DNA of 30,767 nt from Nitrospirota bacterium (lineage in GTDB: Bacteria; Nitrospirota_A; Leptospirillia; Leptospirillales; Leptospirillaceae): contig JAKBTA010000009.1 of NCBI GenBank assembly GCA_021844645.1, forward strand, positions 1 to 30,767, read 5' to 3'. The notes beneath the pieces are model-generated. The model made no database searches. It was not told the origin of the DNA and was given only the letters and a program-made list of their open reading frames with translations. A program made the translations under genes and the position numbers. This document shows, piece after piece, positions 24,098 through 30,767 of this stretch. The stretch's first letter is position 1. The number at the start of each line of letters is the position of its first letter.

Positions 24098-25092
24098 CGT
24101 TCACCGCCTCTCGTGACGGTGTCTGCGGATTGGGTATCGAGCCGGGAAGGGTCGTCTTCAGGGCCGACCATCAGTCCATAACGTTCTATATTGAAGTCGC
24201 ACAGGGCCTGGAGATGGTCGCGCTCCTCCTGGGCAATCTCGGACTCTTCAAGAAGATGGCGGAAACGATCCTGTGTTCTTATGTAGTCAATCACAGGGCG
24301 TTTTTTCCGGATGGGCATGACATTGATGACGTTGCCCCTGTCCATCTCCAGGATCGGAAAGAGTCCTGTTTCAACGGCAAGCCGGTCGATTTCCACCGAC
24401 AGGCGGCTTTCATGGCCCCATCCCAGCGGACAGGGAGAGTGAACGAGAATGAAGGTCGATCCCTCTTCTCCGAGGGCTTTTCTGACCTTTGAGCGAAGAT
24501 CGGACGGGTAGGCGATGGAGGCGGTTGCCGCATAAGGCATCCGGTGGGCGCTGATGATGGAGAGAAGATCTTTCTTGTAGTGTCTTTTTCCTCTTGTTTT
24601 TGAGCCGACGGGAGACGTTGTTGTCCAGGCTCCGTGCGGGGTGGAGCCTGAACGCTGGACACCGGTATTCATGTAGGCTTCATTGTCGAAGCAGACATAA
24701 AGGACCGAATGATTGCGTTCAAGCATTCCGGAGAGGGCCTGGAAGCCAATATCGAAAGTCCCTCCGTCCCCGGCAAATGCGAGAACGCGCGTTGACTTTC
24801 CCTGTGCCCGCATTGCGGCCTCTATTCCCGATGCAACGGCCGCGGTGTTTTCAAAAAGCGAGTGGATCCATGGTGTTCTCCATGCAGACTCAGGCCAGGC
24901 TGAGCTGAAAATTTCCAGGCATCCGGTGGCGTTTGCGACAATGACGTCCGGACCTGCCGCTTCAAGGACCAGTCTGGCGGCCAATGCCTGCCCACAGCCC
25001 TGGCATGCGCGATGGCCGGCCTCAAGCCCGGTAAATCTGGGTTGCTGTTCTCTCAGGAGGTTCAGCGAAGCGCTCAGGGGAAGTTCTTCCAT
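24088..25092 (-). CDS. porB: Pyruvate:ferredoxin oxidoreductase, beta subunit
   Basis: A 334-residue thiamine diphosphate-binding subunit. The TPP motif runs from GDGGTFDIG (108-116) to the asparagine-containing CFDNEAYMNTG (134-144). The four cysteines that hold a [4Fe-4S] cluster are C30 and C33 in HRACQGCG, C58 in NATGCLE, and C221 in HSPCPLGWG. The ATGCLEI and PWIHSLFENTAAVASG sequences are those of pyruvate-specific enzymes rather than 2-oxoglutarate ones. The enzyme interconverts pyruvate, CoA and oxidised ferredoxin with acetyl-CoA, CO2 and reduced ferredoxin, in either direction. GGAG lies eight bases before ATG 25092. The gene overlaps the alpha subunit gene by 19 bases. Confidence 0.95.
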   Translation of the reverse strand: MEELPLSASLNLLREQQPRFTGLEAGHRACQGCGQALAARLVLEAAGPDVIVANATGCLEIFSSAWPESAWRTPWIHSLFENTAAVASGIEAAMRAQGKSTRVLAFAGDGGTFDIGFQALSGMLERNHSVLYVCFDNEAYMNTGVQRSGSTPHGAWTTTSPVGSKTRGKRHYKKDLLSIISAHRMPYAATASIAYPSDLRSKVRKALGEEGSTFILVHSPCPLGWGHESRLSVEIDRLAVETGLFPILEMDRGNVINVMPIRKKRPVIDYIRTQDRFRHLLEESEIAQEERDHLQALCDFNIERYGLMVGPEDDPSRLDTQSADTVTRGGERWA

Positions 25093-26300
25093 GATGATTT
25101 CTCCGCATGATTTGTTTTTTTGACAGGAAAGATTTCTTCCGAGATTCGGGAACGCTTGATATCTGCAAAAAGAAATTCCGGAGTATCGGGCGATTTTGAA
25201 AGGTTAACGAGGCTTCCGAGGAGGGAGAGAGGAAGGTCTCGTCCGCCGAGTCCAGCGACAGCATTGATGATCCTTGGTGCAGATTTCTGTCCAAAAAGGG
25301 CTGATCGGACCTCCATGCCCAGAATGCCTCCGCCACTTCCGGGAGAAAGTGAACGGTCGAGGACAATGAGTGTCTCGAGTCCACGGACTGCCTCCCGAAG
25401 CTCTTCGTTGGGGAATGGTCGGAATGATCGAAGCTTTAAGAGCCGGATCTGATCTTTCTCATCATGGGAGGCCAAGGCATCCGACAGCGTGCCAAAGACA
25501 GACCCCATTACCAGAACTCCGGTTTTTCCGGAAGGGTTCCCCGACTGGGAGATAAGGGCTCCTGAACGGCGACCGGTCAGCCCAAAAAAGAGATCGTCCG
25601 CTTCCCGGATGATCTCTTTTGCATTTTCAATGGCCTGGTGGTTTATATAGCGGGCTTCGGTAAAAAAATCGGGAGAAACAAGGGTTCCCACGGTCAAGGG
25701 AGCTCCCGGATCAAGTGTTCTGCGAAAACGAAAGGGGGGAAGAAAGGCGTCGACATCTTCCTGTGCCGGGAGATCGACCGGTTCGAGCGTATGGGTCAGT
25801 GTATAGCCATCGACGCAGACCATGACCGGAATTTCGGTTTTCTCAGAGATGAAAAAGGCCTGGATGGTGGTATCTACCGCTTCCTGGTTACTGGCGCAAT
25901 AAAGCTGGATCCATCCGCTGTCACGAACGGACATTGAATCCTGATGGTCGTTCCAGATTGAAAGGGGGGCCGAGACCGCCCGGTTTGCGACCGTCATGAC
26001 AGTGGGGATCCTGAGCCCTGCGGTATTGTAGAGGACTTCCGTCATGAGGAGGATTCCCTGGGCTGCGCTTGCGGTATAGGAGCGGGAGCCGGCGGCTGAG
26101 GCGCCCATGACAACGGATGCAGCGGAAAATTCGCTTTCTACGCTTATGTATTGTGCGGAAAGGGTGCCACTTGATATGAGTCCTGAAAGCCCTTCCACGA
26201 TATGGGTTTGTGGAGTGATCGGATAAGCTGCCACGACCTGGGGGCGACACATGGCGACCGCCCTTGCAATAGCCTGGGATCCTTCCAGAGCTTCAAGCAT
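25074..26300 (-). CDS. porA: Pyruvate:ferredoxin oxidoreductase, alpha subunit
   Basis: A 408-residue subunit with the pyrimidine-binding domain at the N-terminus (LEGSQAIARAV, AAYPITPQT, ISVESEFSAASVVMGAS), GSRSYTASAAQG, and the TK C-terminal-II domain (SRALDR-like LIVLDRSLSPGSGGG). ATG 26300 is chosen because AGGAG lies eight bases upstream and the protein then begins with the conserved MLEALEG; an in-frame codon at 26432 would add 44 unlike residues. Overlaps of 8 bases with the gamma gene and 19 with the beta gene mark one operon. It binds TPP jointly with the beta subunit. Confidence 0.93.
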   Translation of the reverse strand: MLEALEGSQAIARAVAMCRPQVVAAYPITPQTHIVEGLSGLISSGTLSAQYISVESEFSAASVVMGASAAGSRSYTASAAQGILLMTEVLYNTAGLRIPTVMTVANRAVSAPLSIWNDHQDSMSVRDSGWIQLYCASNQEAVDTTIQAFFISEKTEIPVMVCVDGYTLTHTLEPVDLPAQEDVDAFLPPFRFRRTLDPGAPLTVGTLVSPDFFTEARYINHQAIENAKEIIREADDLFFGLTGRRSGALISQSGNPSGKTGVLVMGSVFGTLSDALASHDEKDQIRLLKLRSFRPFPNEELREAVRGLETLIVLDRSLSPGSGGGILGMEVRSALFGQKSAPRIINAVAGLGGRDLPLSLLGSLVNLSKSPDTPEFLFADIKRSRISEEIFPVKKTNHAEKSSWKNFP

Positions 26301-26907
26301 GGGCTTGACTCCTGTCTTTTTCGGGCAAGGCTGCCCATGCATTTTTTTCCACCTTGACGGCTGCCTCCCTGACCAGCGTGAGGTTGGCTTCAAGGGTTTT
26401 TCCGGAGAATCGCCTGGCAAGTGCCTTTTCAAGACATGCTCCGGGTATGGTCCCGGTCAGAGAGAGAAAGGCTGAAACAAGAACGGTGTTCGGGATGGGT
26501 TTTCCAAGATGGGACAATGAGATCTCTGTTGCTTTGACCGTCGCTATTTTCATGTTTTCACGTATTGAAAGACCCCTTTGAGCAAGTTTTTCCATGATAT
26601 CGGAGGCTTGTTTCCCGGAGTTTGCAAGAATCCCTCCGGAAGGATCAAATCCTCTGAGTGTTTCAGGCAGAAACAGAAGGGAGTCGTCCAGGACGATCAG
26701 GAAATCAGGAGAAAGAATCTGACAGTGGCGTGCGAAAGGGAGTTTATCGATCCGAACAAACGCGCTGATTGGAGCACCACGGCGTTCGGCTCCAAAGCTG
26801 GGAAAGGCCTGGGCATACAGTCCGCTTTCAAAGGCCGCCAGGGCGAGAAGGTAAGCTGCGGAAACGCTCCCTTGCCCTCCTCTTCCATGAATACGGATCC
26901 CGATCAT
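26293..26907 (-). CDS. porG: Pyruvate:ferredoxin oxidoreductase, gamma subunit
   Basis: A 204-residue subunit opening with IRIHGRGGQGSVSAAYLLALAA and then FPSFGAERRGAPISAFVRI, both standard for the gamma (POR domain) subunit of 2-oxoacid:ferredoxin oxidoreductases. It lies first in the four-gene overlapping operon (gamma, alpha, beta, GltD-like). GGGGGAGA precedes ATG 26907 by about nine bases. A 152-base gap upstream separates it from the phosphate acyltransferase gene; it contains TATACATT near 27000, a possible -10 with no matching -35. Confidence 0.93.
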   Translation of the reverse strand: MIGIRIHGRGGQGSVSAAYLLALAAFESGLYAQAFPSFGAERRGAPISAFVRIDKLPFARHCQILSPDFLIVLDDSLLFLPETLRGFDPSGGILANSGKQASDIMEKLAQRGLSIRENMKIATVKATEISLSHLGKPIPNTVLVSAFLSLTGTIPGACLEKALARRFSGKTLEANLTLVREAAVKVEKNAWAALPEKDRSQAHA

Positions 26908-27044
26908 CGCTGTTCTCCCCCTCTCCGGCTGTTATTGAGCAACCGCAGAGGATATTTGAGGCATGAACCGAGGAGATGAAAGGCCAAGACCTAATGTATA
27001 GAGATTACGCCCGGGTTTTGAGGGTTGCAACGAATTGACCGATT

Positions 27045-27059
27045 GAGGGACGTTCCCTC
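27045..27059 (-). terminator. Hairpin at end of phosphate acyltransferase gene
   Basis: GAGGGA (27045-27050) and TCCCTC (27054-27059) form a 6-bp stem with a 3-base loop, touching the stop codon of the upstream gene. No T-run follows in the direction of transcription, so it may attenuate rather than end transcription into the oxidoreductase operon. Confidence 0.35.
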
Positions 27060-28025
27060 CTATATGTTGCCGAGTTTTTTCCGGGCAAGCCGTTCATGGG
27101 CCAGGACCGCTATGGCTGTTGACAAAAGTCTGGATCGGGGAGGGTCCGATCTCGATGTCAGTACGACCGGAACAGAATGGCTCGAAATAACGACTCCTGC
27201 CAATGTGGCTCCTCCAAAATATTCGAGATTTTTTGCCAGAATGTTTCCTGACACCAGGTCGGGTACGACAAGAATATCGGCTATTCCTGCAACAGGACTT
27301 TCGAACCCTTTCTCCCTGGCCGATTCGGCGGAAATGGCATTATCGAAAGCAAGTGGACCGTCAATGACTGCTCCATGGATTTGCCCCCTTTCCGACATTT
27401 TTGAAAGACATGCGGCATCGATTGTTGACGGTATGGACGGATTGACGGTCTCTATGGCGGAAAGAATGGCAACATGTGGCGTCTGAATGCCCATAAGAAT
27501 TGCAAAATCGATTGCGTTTTGGGTGATGGACATTTTGCTGGAGAGATCCGGGGAGATGTTGACCGCGGCGTCGGTGACAAAAAGAAGTTTGGGATACGAG
27601 GGAAGCTCTGCGACAAAGACATGGGAAATTCTGGTGGAAAGCGGGATTTTTTTAATAAACGAGTGTAATAGCGTATCGGTATGGATATGGCCTTTTAAGA
27701 GGATCTGAACAGAGCCGTCTGTGAAAAGAGAAACGGCTTGATCGGCCGCTTCACGGTCGGAGCCGGTTTCAATGATCTCGACGGGAACAGGGGCGGGGTT
27801 GCGGCTGAAAAAATCATTGATCACCGAGGCGTTTCCCAGAAGGACAGGGTGTATGAAGTTTTCCTTCATGGCTTCGAGTACGCCTTCGAGAACCAGTGGA
27901 TCTGATGCATTGACGACTGCGGCTCTCAGGGGAGGTGCCTTTCTGGCTTCTTCGAGAATCGAAAGAAAGCTTGTGGGGCAGGAAAGGTTGCCGGCCAATG
28001 CACTCCGCTTCTTCAGGGGCTTCAT
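27060..28025 (-). CDS. Phosphate acetyl/butyryltransferase family protein
   Basis: A 321-residue member of the PTA_PTB family, which exchanges acyl groups between CoA and phosphate. Visible conserved blocks are LKGHIHTDTLLH, LFVTDAAVNISPDL, GPLAFDNAIS (in VIDGPLAFD), and VAGIADILVVPDLVSGNILAKNL. It resembles the small phosphotransbutyrylase-type forms, and the exact acyl chain cannot be told; beside the pyruvate oxidoreductase operon, acetyl-CoA/acetyl-phosphate is the natural reading. The C-terminal 20 residues are basic. ATG 28025 has no strong ribosome site. No acetate or butyrate kinase gene is in the window. Confidence 0.85.
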   Translation of the reverse strand: MKPLKKRSALAGNLSCPTSFLSILEEARKAPPLRAAVVNASDPLVLEGVLEAMKENFIHPVLLGNASVINDFFSRNPAPVPVEIIETGSDREAADQAVSLFTDGSVQILLKGHIHTDTLLHSFIKKIPLSTRISHVFVAELPSYPKLLFVTDAAVNISPDLSSKMSITQNAIDFAILMGIQTPHVAILSAIETVNPSIPSTIDAACLSKMSERGQIHGAVIDGPLAFDNAISAESAREKGFESPVAGIADILVVPDLVSGNILAKNLEYFGGATLAGVVISSHSVPVVLTSRSDPPRSRLLSTAIAVLAHERLARKKLGNI

Positions 28026-28163
28026 CCGTTTTCGCGCAGGATTCTCCCTCTCAGGCGTTTCTTGCCAGGAGGGAGGAATGCGCTCTTCTTTCTTTTAGGG
28101 GTTGATTTCAGGAATGTTTTCAAACGGGAAGAATCTCCAAGAAGATGACCTTGGGTTGATTTG

Positions 28164-28340
28164 ATGGCGACGGATGAAGAGGGCAGGGTCATTTTTAAAC
28201 CGATGGAATGGTTCAGTAAGGCGTGTGGCTGGATCTCCGAAAAGGCGTTCTTTGCCAAGGTCTTCAATGCCTATGATCTCCATGATCTTCTGTGCCAGGA
28301 AGTCCGGGAAGTTTTTCGCCTCTTCCCTCTCAGGCGGTGA
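28164..28340 (+). CDS. Small hypothetical protein, 58 residues
   Basis: A short frame on the plus strand, opposite the neighbouring genes, in the 433-base gap between the triosephosphate isomerase and phosphate acyltransferase genes. It begins MATDEEGRVIF and ends VREVFRLFPLRR. By eye, base composition at codon positions is about 58, 40 and 67 percent GC (first, second, third), a coding-like pattern; the opposing frames are less so. The ribosome site is weak (TTGGG). An overlapping GTG frame continues about 20 codons past its stop, hinting at a frameshift. No family recognised; a relic is also possible. Confidence 0.38.
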   Translation: MATDEEGRVIFKPMEWFSKACGWISEKAFFAKVFNAYDLHDLLCQEVREVFRLFPLRR

Positions 28341-28458
28341 TCCGGGCGATTGCCAAGGTTTCCGACAGCGACAAGCCATATGTCTGTTGCGGTCTTAAGT
28401 GAATACTTGACTTGCTCTCCATGACAACCGCTTCTCAAGTTCAGTGGTGGGGAGCTGA

Positions 28459-29256
28459 TCAATGCTCCCTTCTGCTCAGTGAGCCTTCCATGATGACCGA
28501 AGCAATTTTCTGGGCGGAGCGCAGGAGGGATTTGGGGTCAAGCCAGGAGCTTCCGACAAGGAAGCCCGATAATTTGTCGCATGCAGAAATTTCAACAATG
28601 TTATCGGCTGTGATCGATCCTCCGTAAAGAAACTTAGGTCTTTCCGGCCAGGTAAATCCATCAAATCCATATGCGGTCACTTCACAGACATCCGATGCTC
28701 CGGCAACGACTCCGGATCCGATTGCCCAAATTGGCTCATAGGCGAGAAAAAGGGCTGTATAGACACCGTCTTCCCGAAGCACTCCGGCCCGATCCGCAAC
28801 CGGTTGCAGCTGGGTCTTGATCACCTCAAAGGCTTGTCCGGATTTTCTGTCAGAGCTTGATTCTCCAAAACAGATGATCGGCATCAGTCCGGCCCGCAGG
28901 CAGAGATCTGTCTTGTCGCAAACATCTTCGTCCGTTTCCCCAAAAAAACGCCTGCGCTCGGAGTGTCCCAGGATGACTCCGCTTACGCCGATATCCAGGA
29001 GATTGGGGACTCCGACCTCTCCCGTGAATGCCCCCGATGTTCTTGTTGAGACATCCTGTGCAATGACACGAACCGGAAGTTCTTTCTGTCGGATGACCCT
29101 GACAAGGTGATCAAGGTAGACGCTGGAAGGAGCGAGGGCAATTTCGATCCCCGCTTCTTCCAGCGTCGGCCAGATCGCTGAAGCTGACAAAACGTCAACA
29201 TAATCGTCAATCTGGGCCCGGGTCATATTCATTTTCCAGTTTGCCACAAGAAGCAT
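28459..29256 (-). CDS. tpiA: Triosephosphate isomerase
   Basis: A 265-residue TIM-barrel enzyme interconverting glyceraldehyde 3-phosphate and dihydroxyacetone phosphate in glycolysis and gluconeogenesis. The substrate-binding ANWKMN opens the protein, the general acid-base pair is H in GHSERR (about 98) and E in AYEPIWAIG (about 171), and YGGSI binds phosphate near the end. The flexible loop 6, usually GTGKTA, reads GSGVVAGA here, losing the conserved lysine. AAGGAG six bases before ATG 29256 fixes the start. It heads a minus-strand group that continues with the phosphate acyltransferase and oxidoreductase genes. Confidence 0.95.
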   Translation of the reverse strand: MLLVANWKMNMTRAQIDDYVDVLSASAIWPTLEEAGIEIALAPSSVYLDHLVRVIRQKELPVRVIAQDVSTRTSGAFTGEVGVPNLLDIGVSGVILGHSERRRFFGETDEDVCDKTDLCLRAGLMPIICFGESSSDRKSGQAFEVIKTQLQPVADRAGVLREDGVYTALFLAYEPIWAIGSGVVAGASDVCEVTAYGFDGFTWPERPKFLYGGSITADNIVEISACDKLSGFLVGSSWLDPKSLLRSAQKIASVIMEGSLSRREH

Positions 29257-29397
29257 TTCGACTCCTTATTGTTAATGTTCCAACGCACAGTTCTGACAGC
29301 TTTAGCATGTTCAACGCAGAATTCCCCCTCTTAGGTTCTTTCGCCAAGAGATGGATGAATGCTTGCATTGTCTCATTTTTCAAACTAAAGCAACAAC

Positions 29398-29592
29398 ATG
29401 CGTAAAACGTTCAGGTATCGGCTGTATCCGCCCCGCAAACAGGAAGCTCTCCTGAATCGACAATTGGAAGAGTGCCGCTGGCTCTACAACCATTTTCTGG
29501 AACACAGAAAGAACGCCTGGGAGTGGTACGGCGTTTCCCTGTCCTATTACGGACAGCAGAACACACTCCCCAGGGTTGGTCTCATGGTCTAA
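29398..29592 (+). pseudogene. Truncated TnpB (IS200/IS605 OrfB) N-terminus
   Basis: The first 58 or so residues match the N-terminal helix-turn-helix part of IS605-family TnpB: MRKTFRYRLYPPRKQE, LEECRWLYNHFLEHRKNAW, and VSLSYYGQQNTLP. After NTLP (about 29570) the similarity stops and the frame ends seven codons later, in the tail of the DUF6941-like gene read from the other strand. The RuvC nuclease part is missing entirely, so this is a dead fragment. ATG 29398 is the family start. Confidence 0.85.
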
Positions 29593-29993
29593 AAAAGCTT
29601 TACGTCGAACGAACTCGTAAATTTGACCGGGTGGTCTGCAATATCAAGGACCAGGCTGTACTGGCCTTCCTTGGTGATCGAGATGCCTGTGAACTTGATA
29701 AGGTTGGGAACCCGTCCGGGGGCAAGCTGGATTTGCCCGTTTAAAACCGGAGCTGCCATCCTTCCGGTGTCGAGATGCTCGATCCTGGCCTGAAATGTTC
29801 TCGTTTCAGTAAGGTCTGTGTCCAGAAGCTGAAAAAAGGTAAGGGAAGGAATGGAAAGTGGAAGGCCCCTGACGCCGATGATGGGGATCGGGGTCGCCGG
29901 ATTTGGTGTATAAAGACCGATCAGTATGAGCTTGTTGGTGTTTTCGATGCGGATATCATCGCACATGAGGGTACAGACTTCATTGATGAACAT
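29589..29993 (-). CDS. DUF6941-like small protein
   Basis: A 134-residue protein of unknown function with a predicted all-beta fold. CTLMCDDIR near the start, NKLILIGLYTPN, a central LPLSIPSLTFFQLLDTD, and a final EGQYSLVLDI strand recall the DUF6941 family, small cytoplasmic beta-sandwich proteins found near mobile elements and in many soil or metal bacteria. ATG 29993 is preferred because the longer frame from GTG 30026 adds residues without that pattern and AGGA lies about eleven bases upstream. Its last codons overlap the truncated TnpB fragment. Similarity is from memory. Confidence 0.62.
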   Translation of the reverse strand: MFINEVCTLMCDDIRIENTNKLILIGLYTPNPATPIPIIGVRGLPLSIPSLTFFQLLDTDLTETRTFQARIEHLDTGRMAAPVLNGQIQLAPGRVPNLIKFTGISITKEGQYSLVLDIADHPVKFTSSFDVKLF

Positions 29994-30013
29994 GAATGGG
30001 GATCCTGTGTTTG

Positions 30014-30061
30014 GCGGTAGTCTCACCGCTGGGACTGTTTCCCGGCGACAGACTCCGCCGG
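30014..30061. repeat. Two inverted repeats upstream of DUF6941-like gene
   Basis: GCGGT-AGTCTC-ACCGC (30014-30029) and CCGGCG-ACAGACTC-CGCCGG (30042-30061) are two GC-rich stems side by side. Such hairpins are typical of IS200/IS605 ends, but they may also be operator sites for the gene on the minus strand. Confidence 0.3.
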
Positions 30062-30093
30062 TGTTTTGAGGTTTCTCATCATACCTGATTTTT

Positions 30094-30129
30094 GGATGAA
30101 TTCCTTCCCCTTTCGATTGGAATTCATCC
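30094..30129. repeat. 11-bp perfect inverted repeat
   Basis: GGATGAATTCC (30094-30104) and GGAATTCATCC (30119-30129) are perfect inverse copies separated by 14 bases. It is not followed by a T-run in either direction, so it is more like an operator or an element remnant than a terminator. Nothing else is recognisable between here and the pyrE start. Confidence 0.55.
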
Positions 30130-30323
30130 TCTTTGACCCAAAAACCGCTTTAAAAAAATGATTGGATTGACTTTGATTCCTGTTTTTGGATACAACAACC
30201 CACTAATGTTTTTTCAGGTAAGGCATGATCTGTTCGGGAGGCATGAATTTCCGGAACGGAGGACCTTGCTCGTCATGATCACGTTGGTCACTCATCTCTT
30301 TATCATATTGGAATGGTTTATCA

Positions 30324-30767
30324 TTGGCAGACCTCCGCATTTCTCCAAGGAATCAAAATCCCCAGGATCGTTCCCGCACGAACCAGATCGATCGTCAGGA
30401 GTTGTTCCGGATTTTATATGAGCGATCTTTTCTGTATCGTCCGGAGAATCCCTTTGTCCTGTCTTCCGGCAAGGTCAGTCCCGTATATCTTGACGGAAAA
30501 AAAACGACACTTGGGCATCCCCGGGCCCAGTTTCTGATTGGATCCATCCTCTTTGACCTGATCGAGCCACTTCATCCGGACGGCGTTGGAGGTCTTACCC
30601 TCGGTGCGGACCCGATCAGTGTTGCTGTTTCGCTTGTCAGCGGTCTTCATCAGTGTCCGATTCCGTCTTTTGTTGTCAGGAAAGAGCAAAAAGGTCATGG
30701 GACAAAAAGCCCCATAGAAGGAGATCTGCCTCAATCCGGAAGAGTTGTGGTCGTGGAGGACGTTGTG
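30324..30767 (+). CDS. pyrE: Orotate phosphoribosyltransferase, 3' end outside window
   Basis: The first 148 codons of a PyrE-type protein, cut by the window end. It transfers phosphoribose from PRPP to orotate in pyrimidine synthesis. Diagnostic blocks are FVLSSGKVSPVYLDGKK, GGLTLGADPISVAVSL, and SFVVRKEQKGHGTKSPIEG, then VVVVEDVV, the beginning of the PRPP-binding loop. The start is not settled: no ATG is in frame after the TGA near 30279. TTG 30324, with GGAATGG upstream, gives a 30-residue lead; TTG 30402 would be short. The frame is clean from there to the end. Confidence 0.88.
   Translation, partial: MADLRISPRNQNPQDRSRTNQIDRQELFRILYERSFLYRPENPFVLSSGKVSPVYLDGKKTTLGHPRAQFLIGSILFDLIEPLHPDGVGGLTLGADPISVAVSLVSGLHQCPIPSFVVRKEQKGHGTKSPIEGDLPQSGRVVVVEDVV

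Noticed and set aside
28022..28379. Minus-strand frames of 81 and 94 codons between tpiA and the acyltransferase gene
   Set aside because: Their codon-position base composition is less coding-like than that of the opposing plus-strand 58-codon frame, and I recognise no family.
1..30767. CRISPR array or prophage
   Set aside because: No regularly spaced direct repeats and no phage structural or integrase genes were seen.

Overview
The window looks like chromosomal DNA of a Gram-negative, chemolithoautotroph-type bacterium. The best guess is the Nitrospirota/Leptospirillum group. This rests on three things: protein style (large PAS/GAF/GGDEF proteins and an EAL-HDOD protein), a multi-subunit pyruvate:ferredoxin oxidoreductase of the kind used in the reductive TCA cycle, and a BamD/AsmA-type envelope. 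The genus is an inference from remembered families, not from any search.

Positions 1-11.85 kb form a second-messenger and sensory block. It holds the tail of a diguanylate cyclase, an EAL-HDOD protein and a chemoreceptor (both on the minus strand), then a 745-base AT-rich gap with a foldable leader. Two very large plus-strand PAS/GAF diguanylate cyclases follow. The second ends in a sensor-globin-like domain and a GAF-like domain placed after GGDEF, which is the reverse of the usual globin-coupled order.

Positions 11.9-19.5 kb are a plus-strand run: a secreted protein of unknown function, queA (queuosine), a tandem DUF1844-like protein, an AsmA-like membrane protein, and an NtrY/NtrX-type two-component pair whose coding regions overlap by one base.

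Positions 19.5-22.3 kb hold a FabH-like ketoacyl synthase (minus) divergent by 14 bases from a BamD-like lipoprotein, a precorrin-2 dehydrogenase-like protein, a 66-residue membrane protein and tRNA-Leu(GAG) with its own promoter.

Positions 22.4-29.3 kb are minus-strand central carbon metabolism. In transcription order they are tpiA, a phosphate acyltransferase, then the gamma, alpha and beta subunits of a pyruvate:ferredoxin oxidoreductase and a GltD-like flavoprotein with a ferredoxin tail. The four oxidoreductase genes overlap and must be one transcript. Together they connect CO2, pyruvate, acetyl-CoA, acetyl-phosphate, ferredoxin and probably NAD(P)H. A 58-codon plus-strand reading frame with coding-like base composition lies in the gap between tpiA and the acyltransferase gene.

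Positions 29.4-30.8 kb are a recombined edge: a truncated TnpB N-terminus running into the 3' end of a small DUF6941-like gene, a cluster of inverted repeats, and the 5' part of pyrE cut by the window end.
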